Positions 1 through 10,930 of a stretch of 64,000 nucleotides of DNA are shown here, piece by piece (the stretch's first letter is position 1; the number at the start of each line of letters is the position of its first letter). A model generated the notes under the pieces. The model saw nothing but the letters and a program-made list of their open reading frames with translations, was not told where the DNA came from and did not search any database. The DNA comes from Plectrocnemia conspersa (taxonomy: Eukaryota; Arthropoda; Insecta; Trichoptera; Polycentropodidae), in the NCBI GenBank assembly GCA_009617715.1, contig VTFK01000243.1, forward strand, positions 958,339-1,022,338, read 5' to 3'. Both the position numbers and the translations under genes were made by a program.

Positions 1-570
1 TATATAAAGCAAATTACTATAATTGTAATAGTTTGAGAACTACAATTTTTAATTACAAATTATTGATAATGACTTAATTATTAACAATCTTAAGCTATTT
101 CCTATTAAAATTACTTTAGTTAGTTTAGTAATCTTTCAAACGCGCTGATTTTTACGCAAATATAATTTAATAATGTGTATTAGTTAAAATATTTTCTTTT
201 AATAATATCGCATCTTTCACAAAATTATTTTAATTATCTCAAAGGGTGCATTAGTTACGGTGTATTGATTTAATTAATACATTTTCCATATCATAATTTT
301 TTTTTCAAAAATCAAGCATCCATAATTGATTTGCATATTGAAGCCATCATAAATGTTAATAAAATAAATTAAGAATAAGCATTTTCAAGGACTCAACCTA
401 AGCGAAAGCGATTCAATTTCTTTATGGTATACATACATATGTGCGGAAAAAGACATATTTTATTTTTTGCATGGGGAGTTAGAAAGCTTTTTTATTTTTT
501 AATAAAAATATATTTATTTTTTGTTCCGTATTTTTATATGAAAATATTTTTTTATGTACACTTTTGAAGG
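1..570. other. AT-rich intergenic DNA, nothing recognised
   Basis: Low-complexity A/T runs with no open frame of note, no inverted ends and no repeat shared with the rest of the window. Confidence 0.6.
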
Positions 571-870
571 AAAAAGTCAATGTGTTGCTCGATTGTTCCC
601 TAGCTCGACGGGAGCCGGCAATAAGCAGAACGCAACGGTGGAAAATGATTTGATACTCGGCAGCAGCCCGCGCCGGCGGAAGAAAAGCTCAAAAGTTTGT
701 TCGATAAGTGGCTTGAAAAGGCTGCTCCTCCAGCCGAGCATAATGTGCTGATTATGCATCCGCTTAGCGCTCCTTTTCACTCGTTACCTTTCTGTAACAA
801 ATTGGCAAGCGACGACGCCATCTTGACGACGTAAAATTTCCACGGGGAGCGCTAATTCATGTTTATTTTC
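571..870. promoter_or_regulatory. GC-rich island, candidate regulatory element
   Basis: Composition rises sharply above the AT-rich flanks. Both strands carry short open frames (65-67 aa) that do not resemble any protein I know and overlap each other, so coding is unlikely. Motifs seen: ATTGTT (Sox-like) at 592-597, ATTATGCAT (POU/octamer-like) at 751-759, and GCCATCTT, a good YY1/Pho core, at 817-824. The regulatory reading is inference from its place in a SoxB gene desert. Confidence 0.35.
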
Positions 871-1490
871 TGGAGGTATGAATAATTTATCAGGAATATT
901 TATTTTTATAATAAGAAGGCAGTGATGGTTAAGTGGTAAATTAAATTAAATTATTATGTATTTTTTTATTGTTTTCGTGATGCGTCTGAATATATTGCAA
1001 GAAATGTGCCGAATACAAAAGAATAAAGATCTGAAAAAAATCTAAATAGCGTCATAACAACTATTCATCTCATTCATTAGTTATGTGTTAGTAAATCTAA
1101 TTACTTATGATTAAATTATTAAAACTGCATATCAGTATATTTGCTGATCTATTCTTAGTTGACATCGACACATTGCCTGTGAACTTGCAGATATAATGTT
1201 TAGATTGGAAAAAAATTGTAATTTTATTATTTATAAGTTTATTAGTCTTACAAAACTTTCATATGTTCTGTTTATGACATCTAGAAAAGTACATTTATGG
1301 TTTTCGTATGAAGCATACAAAAAGTATAAATTATAAATTTAAGACGAGCACATATAAAGCATCACTATTTTCATTTATAAACCAGATATTATTGCACTAT
1401 TATTTTTATATAAAATCCTTCAGAAAAAATATTAATAACCACTGATACGGAAGTTCGTGTTTGAGCGCGACAATATTTTTTTTGTTATTA
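871..1490. other. AT-rich intergenic DNA, nothing recognised
   Basis: Short A/T-rich simple sequence only. No coding frame or repeat end was seen. Confidence 0.55.
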
Positions 1491-2095
1491 TAAATTTACA
1501 GTGCTCGCGCTTTTTTTCCGCCCGTAACTCGCTATATTGATGTCCAATTAAAATCGCGCTGAAAATTATGAACTTTGCGAATCGAAGGATCGAAGTTTCG
1601 CAAAAATAATTGACAGAGCTCGAATCACCCGCCCACCCTAGCGACAAACGCCGAGAAGGCTTACACAGGTAGACTTTTGCGAGTGTGCACCCCTGTATAC
1701 GCGCGTTATAATCGGCGAATTCAGACCAACAAAGTGGTCTAAAAAAATAAAAATCGATGATGGGAAAGCACTGGTTAAGAATGCAGTGCCCCGGCAAACC
1801 GAGCAGATTTAATCAGCAGTGTTCGAGTGGCACCACTCACGGCGGCGGGCCTTCAATGCAGAATGCAATTATACAGGTAAACGTTGATATAAAAAATGCT
1901 GTGTGTATGCAAAACTGCGCGGAAAAGTGCTCTATTCCTTGGTAGCCTAAACTGTCAGTGCCATGCGATGGAGAGATTCATGGGGAAAAATACACAGTGT
2001 GCCATTCTGCGGCGGGAGAATGTTTCATACGTTCGGAAAACTTGTGGAAATCGTTCGACTGGCTGCATCGACAGAATTTGAGAATGCCATTTAAA
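1491..2095. promoter_or_regulatory. GC-rich island, candidate regulatory element
   Basis: A stretch of about 600 bp of ordinary complexity with several CpG-containing blocks (GC-rich centre at 1,610-1,720 and 1,785-1,865). It contains CAGGTAG at 1,666-1,672, which matches the early-zygotic activator Zelda motif known from Drosophila. The overlapping 61-121 aa frames on both strands look like shadows of non-coding sequence. Confidence 0.35.
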
Positions 2096-3540
2096 GATGC
2101 ATTGGATTATATTTATTTCGAGTATTTCTTTTACGAACGTACATTTTTAAAGCATTTTATTTTGTGATTTACCAATAATATTATTAGAATTTTATTTATT
2201 TTTCAACATACCTTAGTGCGCAATGAAAACGCATTTTTAAGATATTTATATTGTAGATATCAACAACTCTATACGTTGTAAACCTAGAAAAAATTTCTTA
2301 AAATTTATCTAGAATTATATCTTTCCTTTTGAAAAAAAGCTGCTAAATTTATTTTTAAATCATTTACTATTAGTTAAAGAGTGCTGACCAAACAATATTC
2401 TGTGTTTCTAATTGAATGCGATTTCTATTTTTGGTTTTTATTGACACTATCTTCGAGAATGTTTGCTTACAAAGATAGGTTGTTTGTAATGGCAGCAATT
2501 TTTTAATAGCTCTTTCACTGAATTCCGTATATTCTTACGTCCAATGATTTATTCTGCAATATTTTTTTAAAAGCTAACTAACACGATAATTCAATCAAAA
2601 TGCATTTTCCTGAGACAACGTCACATCACACATCCAGTGGTTTAGTGTGTTTGTTTTTTTTGTTGGATAAAAAGTGGAAGCTGCGGCGTACACTGATATA
2701 GAGTTGCTTTCGAATATTCGAAGCAAAGTATGCACAACATGGACGACATACAAAATTTAATTCATTTTTCTAGTCCATCACTGAAAAGCTAAAACATTTT
2801 TTTATTAATTATTTGTTTTTAATATAAGTTTAAAAGAAAAAAAACGCATGCGTTATTAGCAAAAATGGTATTTATTACACGTTATAATTTATAAAAAAAT
2901 ATTTAATTAATATTATTTTTTCATGGTTGTTATGGTATTCATTTGACTAGAAGATGTCATGTTAATCCAATTTAATGCCATATAATTAACCGACTGCGCG
3001 GATTTTTTCTCGTAAAACTTTTATGCCGGATACTGGTGGATACCATGGCACAATGAAATAATTTTGTGCCGGGCACCGGGAATACCATGTCAGTTAGCTT
3101 GTTTAGAATGTTTCAATGCTTTATCAAAGCTGCCTCTTAAATCTTAATAGCCTCGAGATTCTTAGCACAAATCTTGACACAAATATTAGTAAGATAGACG
3201 ATAAACATAAGTAAAGTATGTAATTTTGGAAAAGAATTAAAGGAAAATAACATAAAACCATATTGAGCGTATTTCCATGAAAAATTCACCTGCAGTCGTA
3301 AATTAAAACGCAAAAAAGCAAAATAGACCGTAGTCGACTTTATAATTGGTGAGAGCGATAGCATACATAGGGACAAGGGCTGGCGCAATAAATAATAATA
3401 ATGGGCGAAATGCTCGCTCATGAAGGGTTAGCAGCGGGTGGAAGCGATACAGCATGCTGAAAGGGTTAAAAACCACTTGTGCGAATAATAAAAACGTATA
3501 ACTATATCAACCTCGTAAACAAAACAAAATATACACAATT
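2096..3540. other. AT-rich intergenic DNA
   Basis: Mostly low-complexity sequence. The only structure seen is the short diverged direct repeat at 3,024-3,093, listed separately. A 94-aa minus-strand frame at 3,137-3,421 is hydrophobic and AT-driven and matches nothing known to me. Confidence 0.5.
3024..3093 (+). repeat. Diverged short direct duplication
   Basis: Two related segments of about 28 bp lie 43 bp apart: one begins tgccggatactgg at 3,024 and the other tgccgggcaccgg at 3,067. Each is followed by ataccatg. This is a local duplication of unknown origin. Confidence 0.5.
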
Positions 3541-3880
3541 AAAAGTCTCGTGAATTTATTTCGGCGACATTGTACAAAAGGGCGGCACGTGATGCAGATT
3601 TTATAATCTATTTATTTATTTATGAAACGTGACGAGAAAAACGTACAAGTGCGGCGAAAATTACACTCAATCGATCGATTCGTTCACGTGTTTGCTCCGA
3701 CTATTATAATGGCTTAGAAATATATGAAAGCTTTGAAAACGGGTGTGCATGTGTAAATTATATGAATATATTAAACGCATGATAAAGAGCACGGTGTTAA
3801 GAGTGAAGGACGTATTGAGATGAACAGATATCGTTATCTCACCCCTTTATACAACTAAACCATCAACCCTACGCGTGAAA
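3541..3880. promoter_or_regulatory. Island with two CACGTG E-boxes
   Basis: Moderately GC-rich block. Palindromic CACGTG E-boxes occur at 3,586-3,591 and 3,685-3,690, about 100 bp apart, a spacing compatible with bHLH or bHLH-ZIP input. An ATTGTACAA overlap of Sox-like half sites lies near 3,569. No coding frame. Confidence 0.35.
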
Positions 3881-4029
3881 TATTTATACAATATTGTTCC
3901 ATTTTAGAGGCACGCGATTTTAGTGCCATGGATTGAAAGCGTGAATTTATATCACTTATATAATGCAAAATTTAAAAAAGTAGTTTAATTTTTTTACTTA
4001 ATTTAGAGCAAATAGTTTTTTTTAATTAT

Positions 4030-4397
4030 ACTTTTCAGATCATCTTCAATATGTTAAATATAGACTACACAATTCGTCTGAATACATTGCCACATCAAGA
4101 ATTCCTTAAGAATCTTATCTTGATCTATTAATGTTGCTTCTATAGAATAAACTTGATCTTAATGAACTCGAATTCTTTCAGTACGTTGGCGTTGTATCTA
4201 AGGTCTGATGTATAAGCAGAATCATTATCTATAAACAACAAGACTGAGTTACGCAGCGATTATAGGCTTAATTTGGGAGAAAGTGATGCAACATGTAATC
4301 CTTGTATTGGAAAACATCACTCGTTTATCAATTTAAAATTTTGCTCGTATTACGAAACACTTGTAAACCAAGTTACTCGCAATCCGAGGTTCCACTG
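4030..4397 (-). mobile_element. Decayed pogo/Tigger-like DNA transposon fragment
   Basis: Reading the minus strand, an end beginning CAGTGGAACCTCGGATT (complement of about 4,381-4,397) is followed by TTACGAG-type repeats to about 4,340 and is flanked by TA at 4,398-4,399. This is the style of a pogo/Tigger terminal repeat and TA target. Only about 100 bp further in, a minus-strand frame reads VLLFIDNDSAYTSDL (IDND codons at about 4,221-4,232), resembling the second acidic motif of DDE transposases. It is followed, across a stop and a shift, by ATLIDQDKILKEF, which recalls the QPxDQG block of pogo-like enzymes. The short distance from terminus to catalytic core implies a large internal deletion. 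I did not find the other terminus. Transposase subfamily is inference. Confidence 0.5.
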
Positions 4398-4530
4398 TAT
4401 ATATTCATGCTGGTAATTGGCTCTCGCTTCTACTGTGATAACTCGATTTAAGATTATCATGAGTTTGCAAGTAATTATATATTTTAATGTACGTTTTCTT
4501 AATATTATCACATTTCACTGCTTTATTTAA

Positions 4531-4810
4531 GTGCTACAATAGATTCAATAGCACGGGCGGAATCACGACTAACACATTTTTCTTTGAAATCATTTCTTTT
4601 TTGCATATTTATCCGTGTAAAGGCTTTATTTTCATTCGACGATGGTTTGACTGTTTGCTTTTCATTTAACGCACGCGGCGCTATTGCGCATTTGTCAGCA
4701 GACACTATTTGCATATGCGCTAGGCAAACATTCCCTGTTTTCCATCGTGATCGTGATATTTCCAACAGTGGAATAACATTCCACAACATTTAGAACAGAG
4801 AACGTGAAAC
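4531..4810. promoter_or_regulatory. Island with canonical POU octamer
   Basis: A block of ordinary complexity between AT-rich flanks. ATTTGCAT, the canonical POU octamer (reverse of ATGCAAAT), lies at 4,707-4,714, and TTTGCATA occurs near 4,601. SoxB proteins are known to pair with POU factors, so an octamer here is notable, but function is inference. Overlapping 69- and 88-aa frames on opposite strands are not recognisable proteins. Confidence 0.35.
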
Positions 4811-5000
4811 TTTAATTTTCTTTTCGATGTTTCATATCAAACTAATAAACAAATACGACTATATAAAATGACTAGATTCTAGTATAGCATATCTTGACAT
4901 GATTAATATAATTAAATCAACCATAAATTATTTTTTTTATAAAACGCTATGTATAATTTATAAATATTTGAGTTTATATAGATACTTTTAAACAGTTAGA
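4811..5000. other. AT-rich spacer, nothing recognised
   Basis: Low-complexity A/T sequence without coding potential. Confidence 0.5.
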
Positions 5001-5410
5001 TAATTCAAAAAAGGGATGAATAAAAATCGAAAGGGAAATTGTTTATGGGATTCATATTCGCAAATTTATGGTTTATTATTATTCGCCATTCGTAATGTCA
5101 AATCGATTCGATTCGGACCGAAAGATAATAACAGAAGTAGGAGAACGGCGAAAAAAACAACCGTCCATATTTGATATGAATGTGTTATTGAACAAAAAAA
5201 AGCAGCAGTTCGCAATAAAGCGTCCTATTCCCCTTGCGTAAGTAATATCTATTAGTCGCGGGGACGGATGCGTATAAACATATTGCCGGATCTGTTGTTG
5301 GTGTCATCATTACAGATGCCATTAATCACTAACGTTGGAGGGACGCTGTGCTCTGCTTTGCCATGCTTCGTTCTTCGACACTTGGCAGTCATGGTAGATA
5401 GGGAAAATCT
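5001..5410. promoter_or_regulatory. GC-rich island, candidate regulatory element
   Basis: Contains TTTATGG/TTTATTATTA (homeodomain-like), a GCCAT core in attcgccattcg and a CpG-rich stretch near 5,250-5,400. No open frame. Candidate enhancer by composition only. Confidence 0.3.
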
Positions 5411-5860
5411 CTGAATCGTACAGATTACAGATTGAAAAAATATAGATAATTTAGTAATTTTATCTTTATAAAAAAATATTCATAAAATTTTTTATCTTAT
5501 ATTATAACATCTATTTCTCATTTTTTAAGTGTTTTAAACTAGTTTATTTGTAAATAATAAGATAGGTATATTAATCAATCATGTACGAGGAATTTTAATC
5601 GATGACCTGATAAGTCTATCTCTCGAACTAATTCTTAGGTTTTGAAAAACCTAGTGGCTCTTATAAAAGTTTTAATCTGGTAATTTCACACCATAAAGAG
5701 AATTCCATAGACTTTCATAAATCAGTACTATAATCAATATTGTAGTGCACGTCAAACTTAATCTTCTTTGGATATAATCCAGCAAATGCAAGCTCCTGTA
5801 TTTTTTGGTACGCAGAGCGCGACTGATCGTACTTTAATCGCTGATATCCCTAAGCCGCCT
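5411..5860. other. Intergenic DNA, partly of ordinary complexity
   Basis: AT-rich to about 5,580, then more complex sequence to 5,860 with scattered stops in all frames. It may be old transposon sequence adjoining the repeat at 5,865, but no domain is recognisable. Confidence 0.4.
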
Positions 5861-5864
5861 TCTT

Positions 5865-5985
5865 AAATTGAGTAGTAATGCTAGACCATCATAAGTTTTG
5901 CGCCAGTATTTCAGCCTGCGGCTGTCACTCGTAACAGCCTAGGTAGGAGGTTGGACATAGCCTCAGTCCGACCAGTATATTGAAT
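5865..5985 (+). repeat. Unclassified dispersed repeat, copy 1
   Basis: The block from ccatcataagttttgcgcc to cgaccagtata (about 92 bp) aligns with a second copy at about 50,438-50,531. The best shared core is the ctgtcactcg...ggtaggaggt region, with CTGTCACTCG identical in both. It is GC-rich and not coding in either copy. It may be part of a SINE or MITE. No ends or target duplication were recognised. Confidence 0.5.
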
Positions 5986-6555
5986 CGCAGCTAATAAGCC
6001 AAACTTATGCAGCTAATGAACGAAATCTGACTGTCCAATGGCTTAGAATATTTTTCGACTACGTTGTCGTACTGAATTTATTTTTCATCGCTAGTGATAA
6101 GTTGATTAAAAGTAACGCTTTCATTTGTATATTGTAAAATAGATCTGAAACTATGTATAAATGAATCTTTGCATTATTATTGTGATAAAATGTTACTCAT
6201 GTACTATTTATAATCAATAATAATGTTGAGAAGAGATTAAAATGTTGAGAGCCTCTGATTTTCCCTTAACTCGCGCACAATCACTTACGTCGCGTAACAT
6301 CATATTCAAGACTCATCCGTATAAATAATGAATTATTAGAATTACACGCCGAGCGACAGTTCCCTCGCGTGTGGTACAATCAAGCAACTATAAAACCTCA
6401 CATTTTAATAGAAATAAACACAACCAATGTGAAAGTTAAACTTAAATATAACTATAAAATAATACAAGATAAACGGTTTTTATAAATGGAATAAATACAA
6501 TTTAAATTTAATTAAATTTTTTTGATTCTCAGTGTTTTCTTTAGATAACGGTTAA
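5986..6555. other. Intergenic DNA, nothing recognised
   Basis: Mixed-complexity sequence to about 6,060, then AT-rich. No coding frame or motif cluster. Confidence 0.45.
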
Positions 6556-6945
6556 GTCGCGACTTTCTGTTAGGTTGACTGTACCAGAGTTCACTGCCGC
6601 TTCAGTATGTTAATGAATCCGCGACGCGGTTTTATTACCGCCAATTGATTAATGCTCGGCATTCGCTCGCATTTCATTATTTCAACCCCTGTCTTCCACC
6701 CTCTACCCCCGATTGTCGAGTGGTTGTATTAATTTGTTATATTTATTTAACATTTGCGTTTTGCATACGGGGACAATCGTAATTGTTCGGGGGGCGGGGC
6801 GGAAAATTTGATTGATCGTCCTTTCACATTATTCGCGTATAATACAATATATTTTTTCAGACGGACGTTTTGTCATTGAAATTATTCGACAACCATCGGC
6901 GAGTCAACATACACGAGGGATGAATGCGGTGCGGGATAAATAATC
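6556..6945. promoter_or_regulatory. Island with inverted Sox-like half sites
   Basis: A GC-rich block with polypyrimidine and G-rich strings (around 6,690-6,710 and 6,789-6,802). ACAAT at 6,773-6,777 and ATTGT at 6,782-6,786 form an inverted pair separated by 4 bp, and CCAATTGATT lies near 6,641. No coding frame. Candidate enhancer of the adjacent SoxB locus. Confidence 0.4.
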
Positions 6946-7592
6946 GGTGATAATAATTTAAATAAAAAAATACCATCCATAACAATGGCAGCATTTTGAA
7001 GTAAAATTATTCTTTGTTAATTGAACATTGAAAATAAAATAAGCATTAACTGTTTTACTTTTTATATAGAGTAAAACAGATTTTTGTAAAATAAAATAAT
7101 AAAATCACTGGAAAACACACAAAATGTTGCGGTAAAAATATCTATTGATTACATATGTATAACCATTTAAAAATAAATTGTTAATAAAAGTATTTAATTT
7201 ATCTTAATTGAAGAAATAAATACTTATTTCAATTAATGTTATTCTGAACATTAATGAAAGTTATATAAGTCATTTGGAACAATCCAGATATTAATATGAA
7301 AACATTACTTCATTGTATGATGTTCCTCACAAATAAGCTTCGGATCACTGATGTTTTTTGTTGCTAATAATTCATGGATATAAAATACTTGAATAGAATT
7401 ACAAAAACAAGGACTTGCGATCTGAAGCTTACTCGTGAATGTTGGCAGACGAGTGCTGTCATGGAGAGCAAATATCATGTGATACTTCGTTCGTCTAGAT
7501 CCGGTAATGTAATATTATTTTAGCATATTTCTATAGGTACACTATTTCGAAACGCAAAAGATGAAATAATCAAGATATCTTACTACTATTAT
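6946..7592. other. AT-rich intergenic DNA
   Basis: Low-complexity to about 7,290, then more complex sequence to 7,520 without a frame that I recognise. Confidence 0.45.
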
Positions 7593-7970
7593 TTATTTTT
7601 GTCTAAAGTTTATATACACCTTTAATTTACCAATGGCAATAATTATTTTCTGCCAATCAAACAACTCTACTATATTAGCAAAATATTCCACATAATACAT
7701 AACTGCGTCAATATCTTTTCTTGATATTACTGGACTTAAAGGTAAAAGAAAATTCGGAAACATTAAAGTGGTATATGTCATGTCTTGATTTACAACTACA
7801 ACGCTACGATGCTGCCTCGATTTTCTGTGGTTCTTAAAATATTTTCTATTAATCCCTTTTAATATCTTTGGTTGATTTAAACCTATCGTTAAAAAAAAAA
7901 ATTTATTTCTATGTATATATTGTATATATTTAATTAAAAAAGTGATTCTCATACATAAAAAGAAAAACAA
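7593..7970 (-). pseudogene. Possible decayed retroelement gag fragment
   Basis: A 125-codon minus-strand frame. Its C-terminal half reads like the start of many LTR-retrotransposon gag proteins: a run DIDAVMYYVEYFANIVELFDW followed by QKIIIAIGKLK, i.e. an acidic helix, an aromatic W and an alternating hydrophobic helix ending in a K-L pair. The N-terminal half is hydrophobic and AT-driven and probably not part of the ancient coding unit. No zinc knuckle, protease or LTR was found nearby. Chance resemblance is quite possible. Confidence 0.25.
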
Positions 7971-8137
7971 TGCTATGATAGATATAGATAAGCCTGTGTC
8001 AATTTTATCAACATCAGCCTAATTATTCGAAATCATTCTTCATAAATATGTTTAAACCCACATTCAAAAATACTTGATTTTTGGGTATCGTGATTAGTAG
8101 CAATGAATCTGCTCTGCTTTTTCAATTTTGTGACAAT

Positions 8138-8345
8138 TAATCTGGATATAGGCAATCGATTAGATGTCATCTACACTGATTTTGAACAGGTTTTTGATAA
8201 AGTTTGTCATGATTTCATTATGATATTCATTATGTCTGATTGACTTACCTAGTTGTTACTGAGATACCCCGTTGTTTACGCATTAGGCGCGAGTCTGTCA
8301 AGTTACAGTGGAAGGTTGAAAAAAAAGTTTTTAGTATTTTAAATT
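8138..8345 (+). pseudogene. Decayed non-LTR reverse transcriptase fragment (family 2)
   Basis: From 8,163 the plus strand encodes DVIYTDFEQVFDKVCH, the RT catalytic motif A region (one aspartate in the YTDF block, then the AFDxVxH-like segment) of Jockey/CR1-type elements. Frames then shift. Downstream the pieces GLIDLPS and ARVCQVTV correspond to the expected segment between motifs A and B. Stops and shifts show it is dead. The nucleotide stretch around 8,228-8,275 matches 23,318-23,365 at about three quarters identity, so the two are relatives. Confidence 0.75.
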
Positions 8346-8734
8346 ATTTTATTTTCGTGAAATGTTTTAGCTGTTTCATGATATCGTTAGACTACTTTTA
8401 TAGATTTTTTACTTTATATTTTTATATAATATATTTTTTACTATATATTTTTTTATTACATATATTTTCATAATATATTTTTTCAACATATATGTATATA
8501 TTATATATATATACATATACTTTTCTTTAGGATTTCGTTGTCAATTCATAGCTAGAAATAAACTCATTCCTCTTCTTGGGAAACGTACCTAATAGATTTA
8601 GGATTAAGTGCTGTAAATTATATTAATAAATATTTATATTTCTAAATATCTATGTGGTCTGTATACATAAAATCATTATCATGTTTAATGTATTAATTTA
8701 AGAATTAATTGTATTTATACTAGATATGTATGAT
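8346..8734. other. AT-rich DNA with TA/TTTA-rich simple sequence
   Basis: Irregular TATATTTT and TATATA strings occupy about 8,405-8,520. The rest is AT-rich with no feature recognised. Confidence 0.5.
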
Positions 8735-9065
8735 GTACATATATACCCCAAATGTGTATCGAACGAGTGGCCAGCATCAGCACACCCTCAGTGCCTAAAC
8801 TGAGGAACAATCTATTGTTGGCAAGTGTATTCAAATTGAATAACGCGAAGGGAAATGAGACTGGGCTTTCACTAGACCATTTCCCTGGCGGAGCACACCT
8901 GGCCAGCTGGCCTCCTACGAATTCTCCCTCGATATGTGAGCGCATTGTCGTTATACAAGATACACCCATAGCCATTCCACGATAAGGGCTCAATGATGAA
9001 TGCCCCTCCGACGAACGGTGACTTTGGATATATGCTATCCATCCTGTCATGTCATGCTACCAACC
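8735..9065. promoter_or_regulatory. GC-rich island with palindromic Sox pair
   Basis: AACAAT at 8,806-8,811 and ATTGTT at 8,814-8,819 form an inverted pair separated by 2 bp within GAGGAACAATCTATTGTTGG. The island is one of the most GC-rich on this side of Sox21a and is open on both strands over 77-111 codons without a recognisable product. Overlapping open frames in both directions are common in GC-rich non-coding islands, so I favour a regulatory element. Confidence 0.4.
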
Positions 9066-9174
9066 AATATGCATTCGCATATTCCAAACCATTGATACAA
9101 TCTTATGAATACTAAGGTATCTAATGTTTCATTTAATTGGCACTCGATGTTTTAATATATAATTTTAAAAATAT

Positions 9175-9520
9175 TTTTCTTGCCTGCAGGGGGTTCCTTC
9201 GGAGGGTCGCGGCCTACCTCCGGGGGTGCCCCAGCCTTCGTCCTGGCAAGTTATAACGGTATTGTGGTGCTGAAAAGCGAATGGAAATAGAATCGAAATA
9301 TCCATTCGGCGGGGACAAAGTTTGAATAAACCATTTCCATAGAGGGACTTTTATAAGTAGGCGGACTGGGGGTGGGTGGGTGATTGATCCGAAAGGGTGG
9401 GCCGGCGACCTATTCACGTCTGATGCTATCTGGATTACTGAACGTATGTCAGGCAATGTAAATTTGGACCGGCTACATGTTCTTCTACAGTCCGACGTGT
9501 GTGCGGTGCATTACGAGTAC
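9175..9520. promoter_or_regulatory. GC-rich island, candidate regulatory element
   Basis: Starts abruptly at a G/C-rich block (9,184-9,240), then GTTATAACGGTATTGTGG and a G-rich tract (ggcggactgggggtgggtgg, 9,360-9,379) that might form a G-quadruplex. The 80-aa minus frame is unrecognisable and probably incidental. Confidence 0.35.
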
Positions 9521-10550
9521 ATTTTTATTTTACGAAGACTTGATATCTTCTGAATTGTATTTATGTATTTTTGTGTGCTCTATCTAAACAGAATATGCAA
9601 AAATATATTCAAATTTTGTTATAAAATATAATTTGTATAGATATCTTACAACGTTTATCTGAAACTCAACATATTTGATGTGATAATTTTTTATAATACA
9701 ATTAAAATTATAAAAATACTTTGTTGCTTCGTGGAAAACAATGTTTTATATATTAATATATATGAGTTGTATACTAGCTTTATTTTCAGTTTTATAATAC
9801 TCTTTACAACTGGCCATAAACTACATTTCTTATAGCTATTTTCGACACATAGTGACATAAAATTTGCCATGACGAAAACACTCTCAATTTCTTAATTATT
9901 AATATTCTTTGCTTTAAGCAAAAATAAAAAACACATAACCAACTGTGTTTCATTAATCAGTTTTGCATAAAAACATAAAAGACTACTTTATTTGGTAAAA
10001 AAAGAATATGCAATCAACTAGAAAAACTAGTATTTTTTAATATACAGTGATTTACAATTCCGTATTTATAATTAATACACACAATATTACCATTTTTCAA
10101 TAGGAAAAATATATACATTGTCATTGTTTTATACAAACAACAAAAAGTGTTATGATAAATACTTTTAATGCTCTTCAACCTATTTTTAAAAAAAAAAAAT
10201 TATAAATAATTCTGAAAACAATGTATTGATCGGTATTCTAAAAAATAAAAGCTTTTTATAAAGATGTACCTACTTTTTTACATCAATACATTTCAGCACA
10301 TTAATATTTATATCTTCTTCAAGATTATAAAATCAATATGTTGGATCAAACATATATTTAATAATAACGGTAAAGCTACTCTGATTGTTCCCACCCGCTC
10401 CTCATGGTCGAGTTAATTTTATTAATAATAATAAGAATAGAAAACATATAAAAAAATTCAATAAATGGTTTTCATAAACACAAAAATCTTAAAAATAGGG
10501 ATTAAATACAAAAAATATATATATTAAATTATATTTACATTTTACTTACA
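9521..10550. other. AT-rich intergenic DNA, nothing recognised
   Basis: Simple A/T sequence throughout, except a short GC-richer patch near 10,385-10,410. No coding frames or repeats. Confidence 0.55.
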
Positions 10551-10930
10551 TATTCCATGTTTACAACATATTGTGATTTGTGCACACGTGCTTATTCTGT
10601 TGCACTGATCTCGTGTAGCAATACAGTTTTCCTTCTATTCCTACCAATCCATAGAAGCAAGCCGGGAAATGGGCTGGGAGAAAGTAAATGCTTTGTGCGC
10701 TGAGGCATGGACTATACGAAATGGCGGATTGTAGATTTTCGTGTAGAATTGGTCTCTCCACATCTGAATACGTACACACACACGCATTGTGTCTATATGT
10801 ATATACTACGACGTGGCGTGTATGGACTGAGCTCGAGGACCATAACCCCCGGCTGATTAGCTTGGAAACATTTCCAGACCAAATTCGAATATACCCGATA
10901 CTATATACGTAATTGTGTTTCAAGTACGCT
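10551..10930. promoter_or_regulatory. GC-rich island, candidate regulatory element
   Basis: A sharp island with opposing 74- and 120-aa frames that match nothing I know. It includes ATGGCGG (YY1/Pho-like) at about 10,720 and GTAGATTTTCGTGTAG. A regulatory role is inferred from composition and locus. Confidence 0.3.

Noticed and set aside
1432..1797. 121-aa minus-strand frame
   Set aside because: Unrecognisable, and it lies over a GC-rich island with overlapping frames on the other strand.
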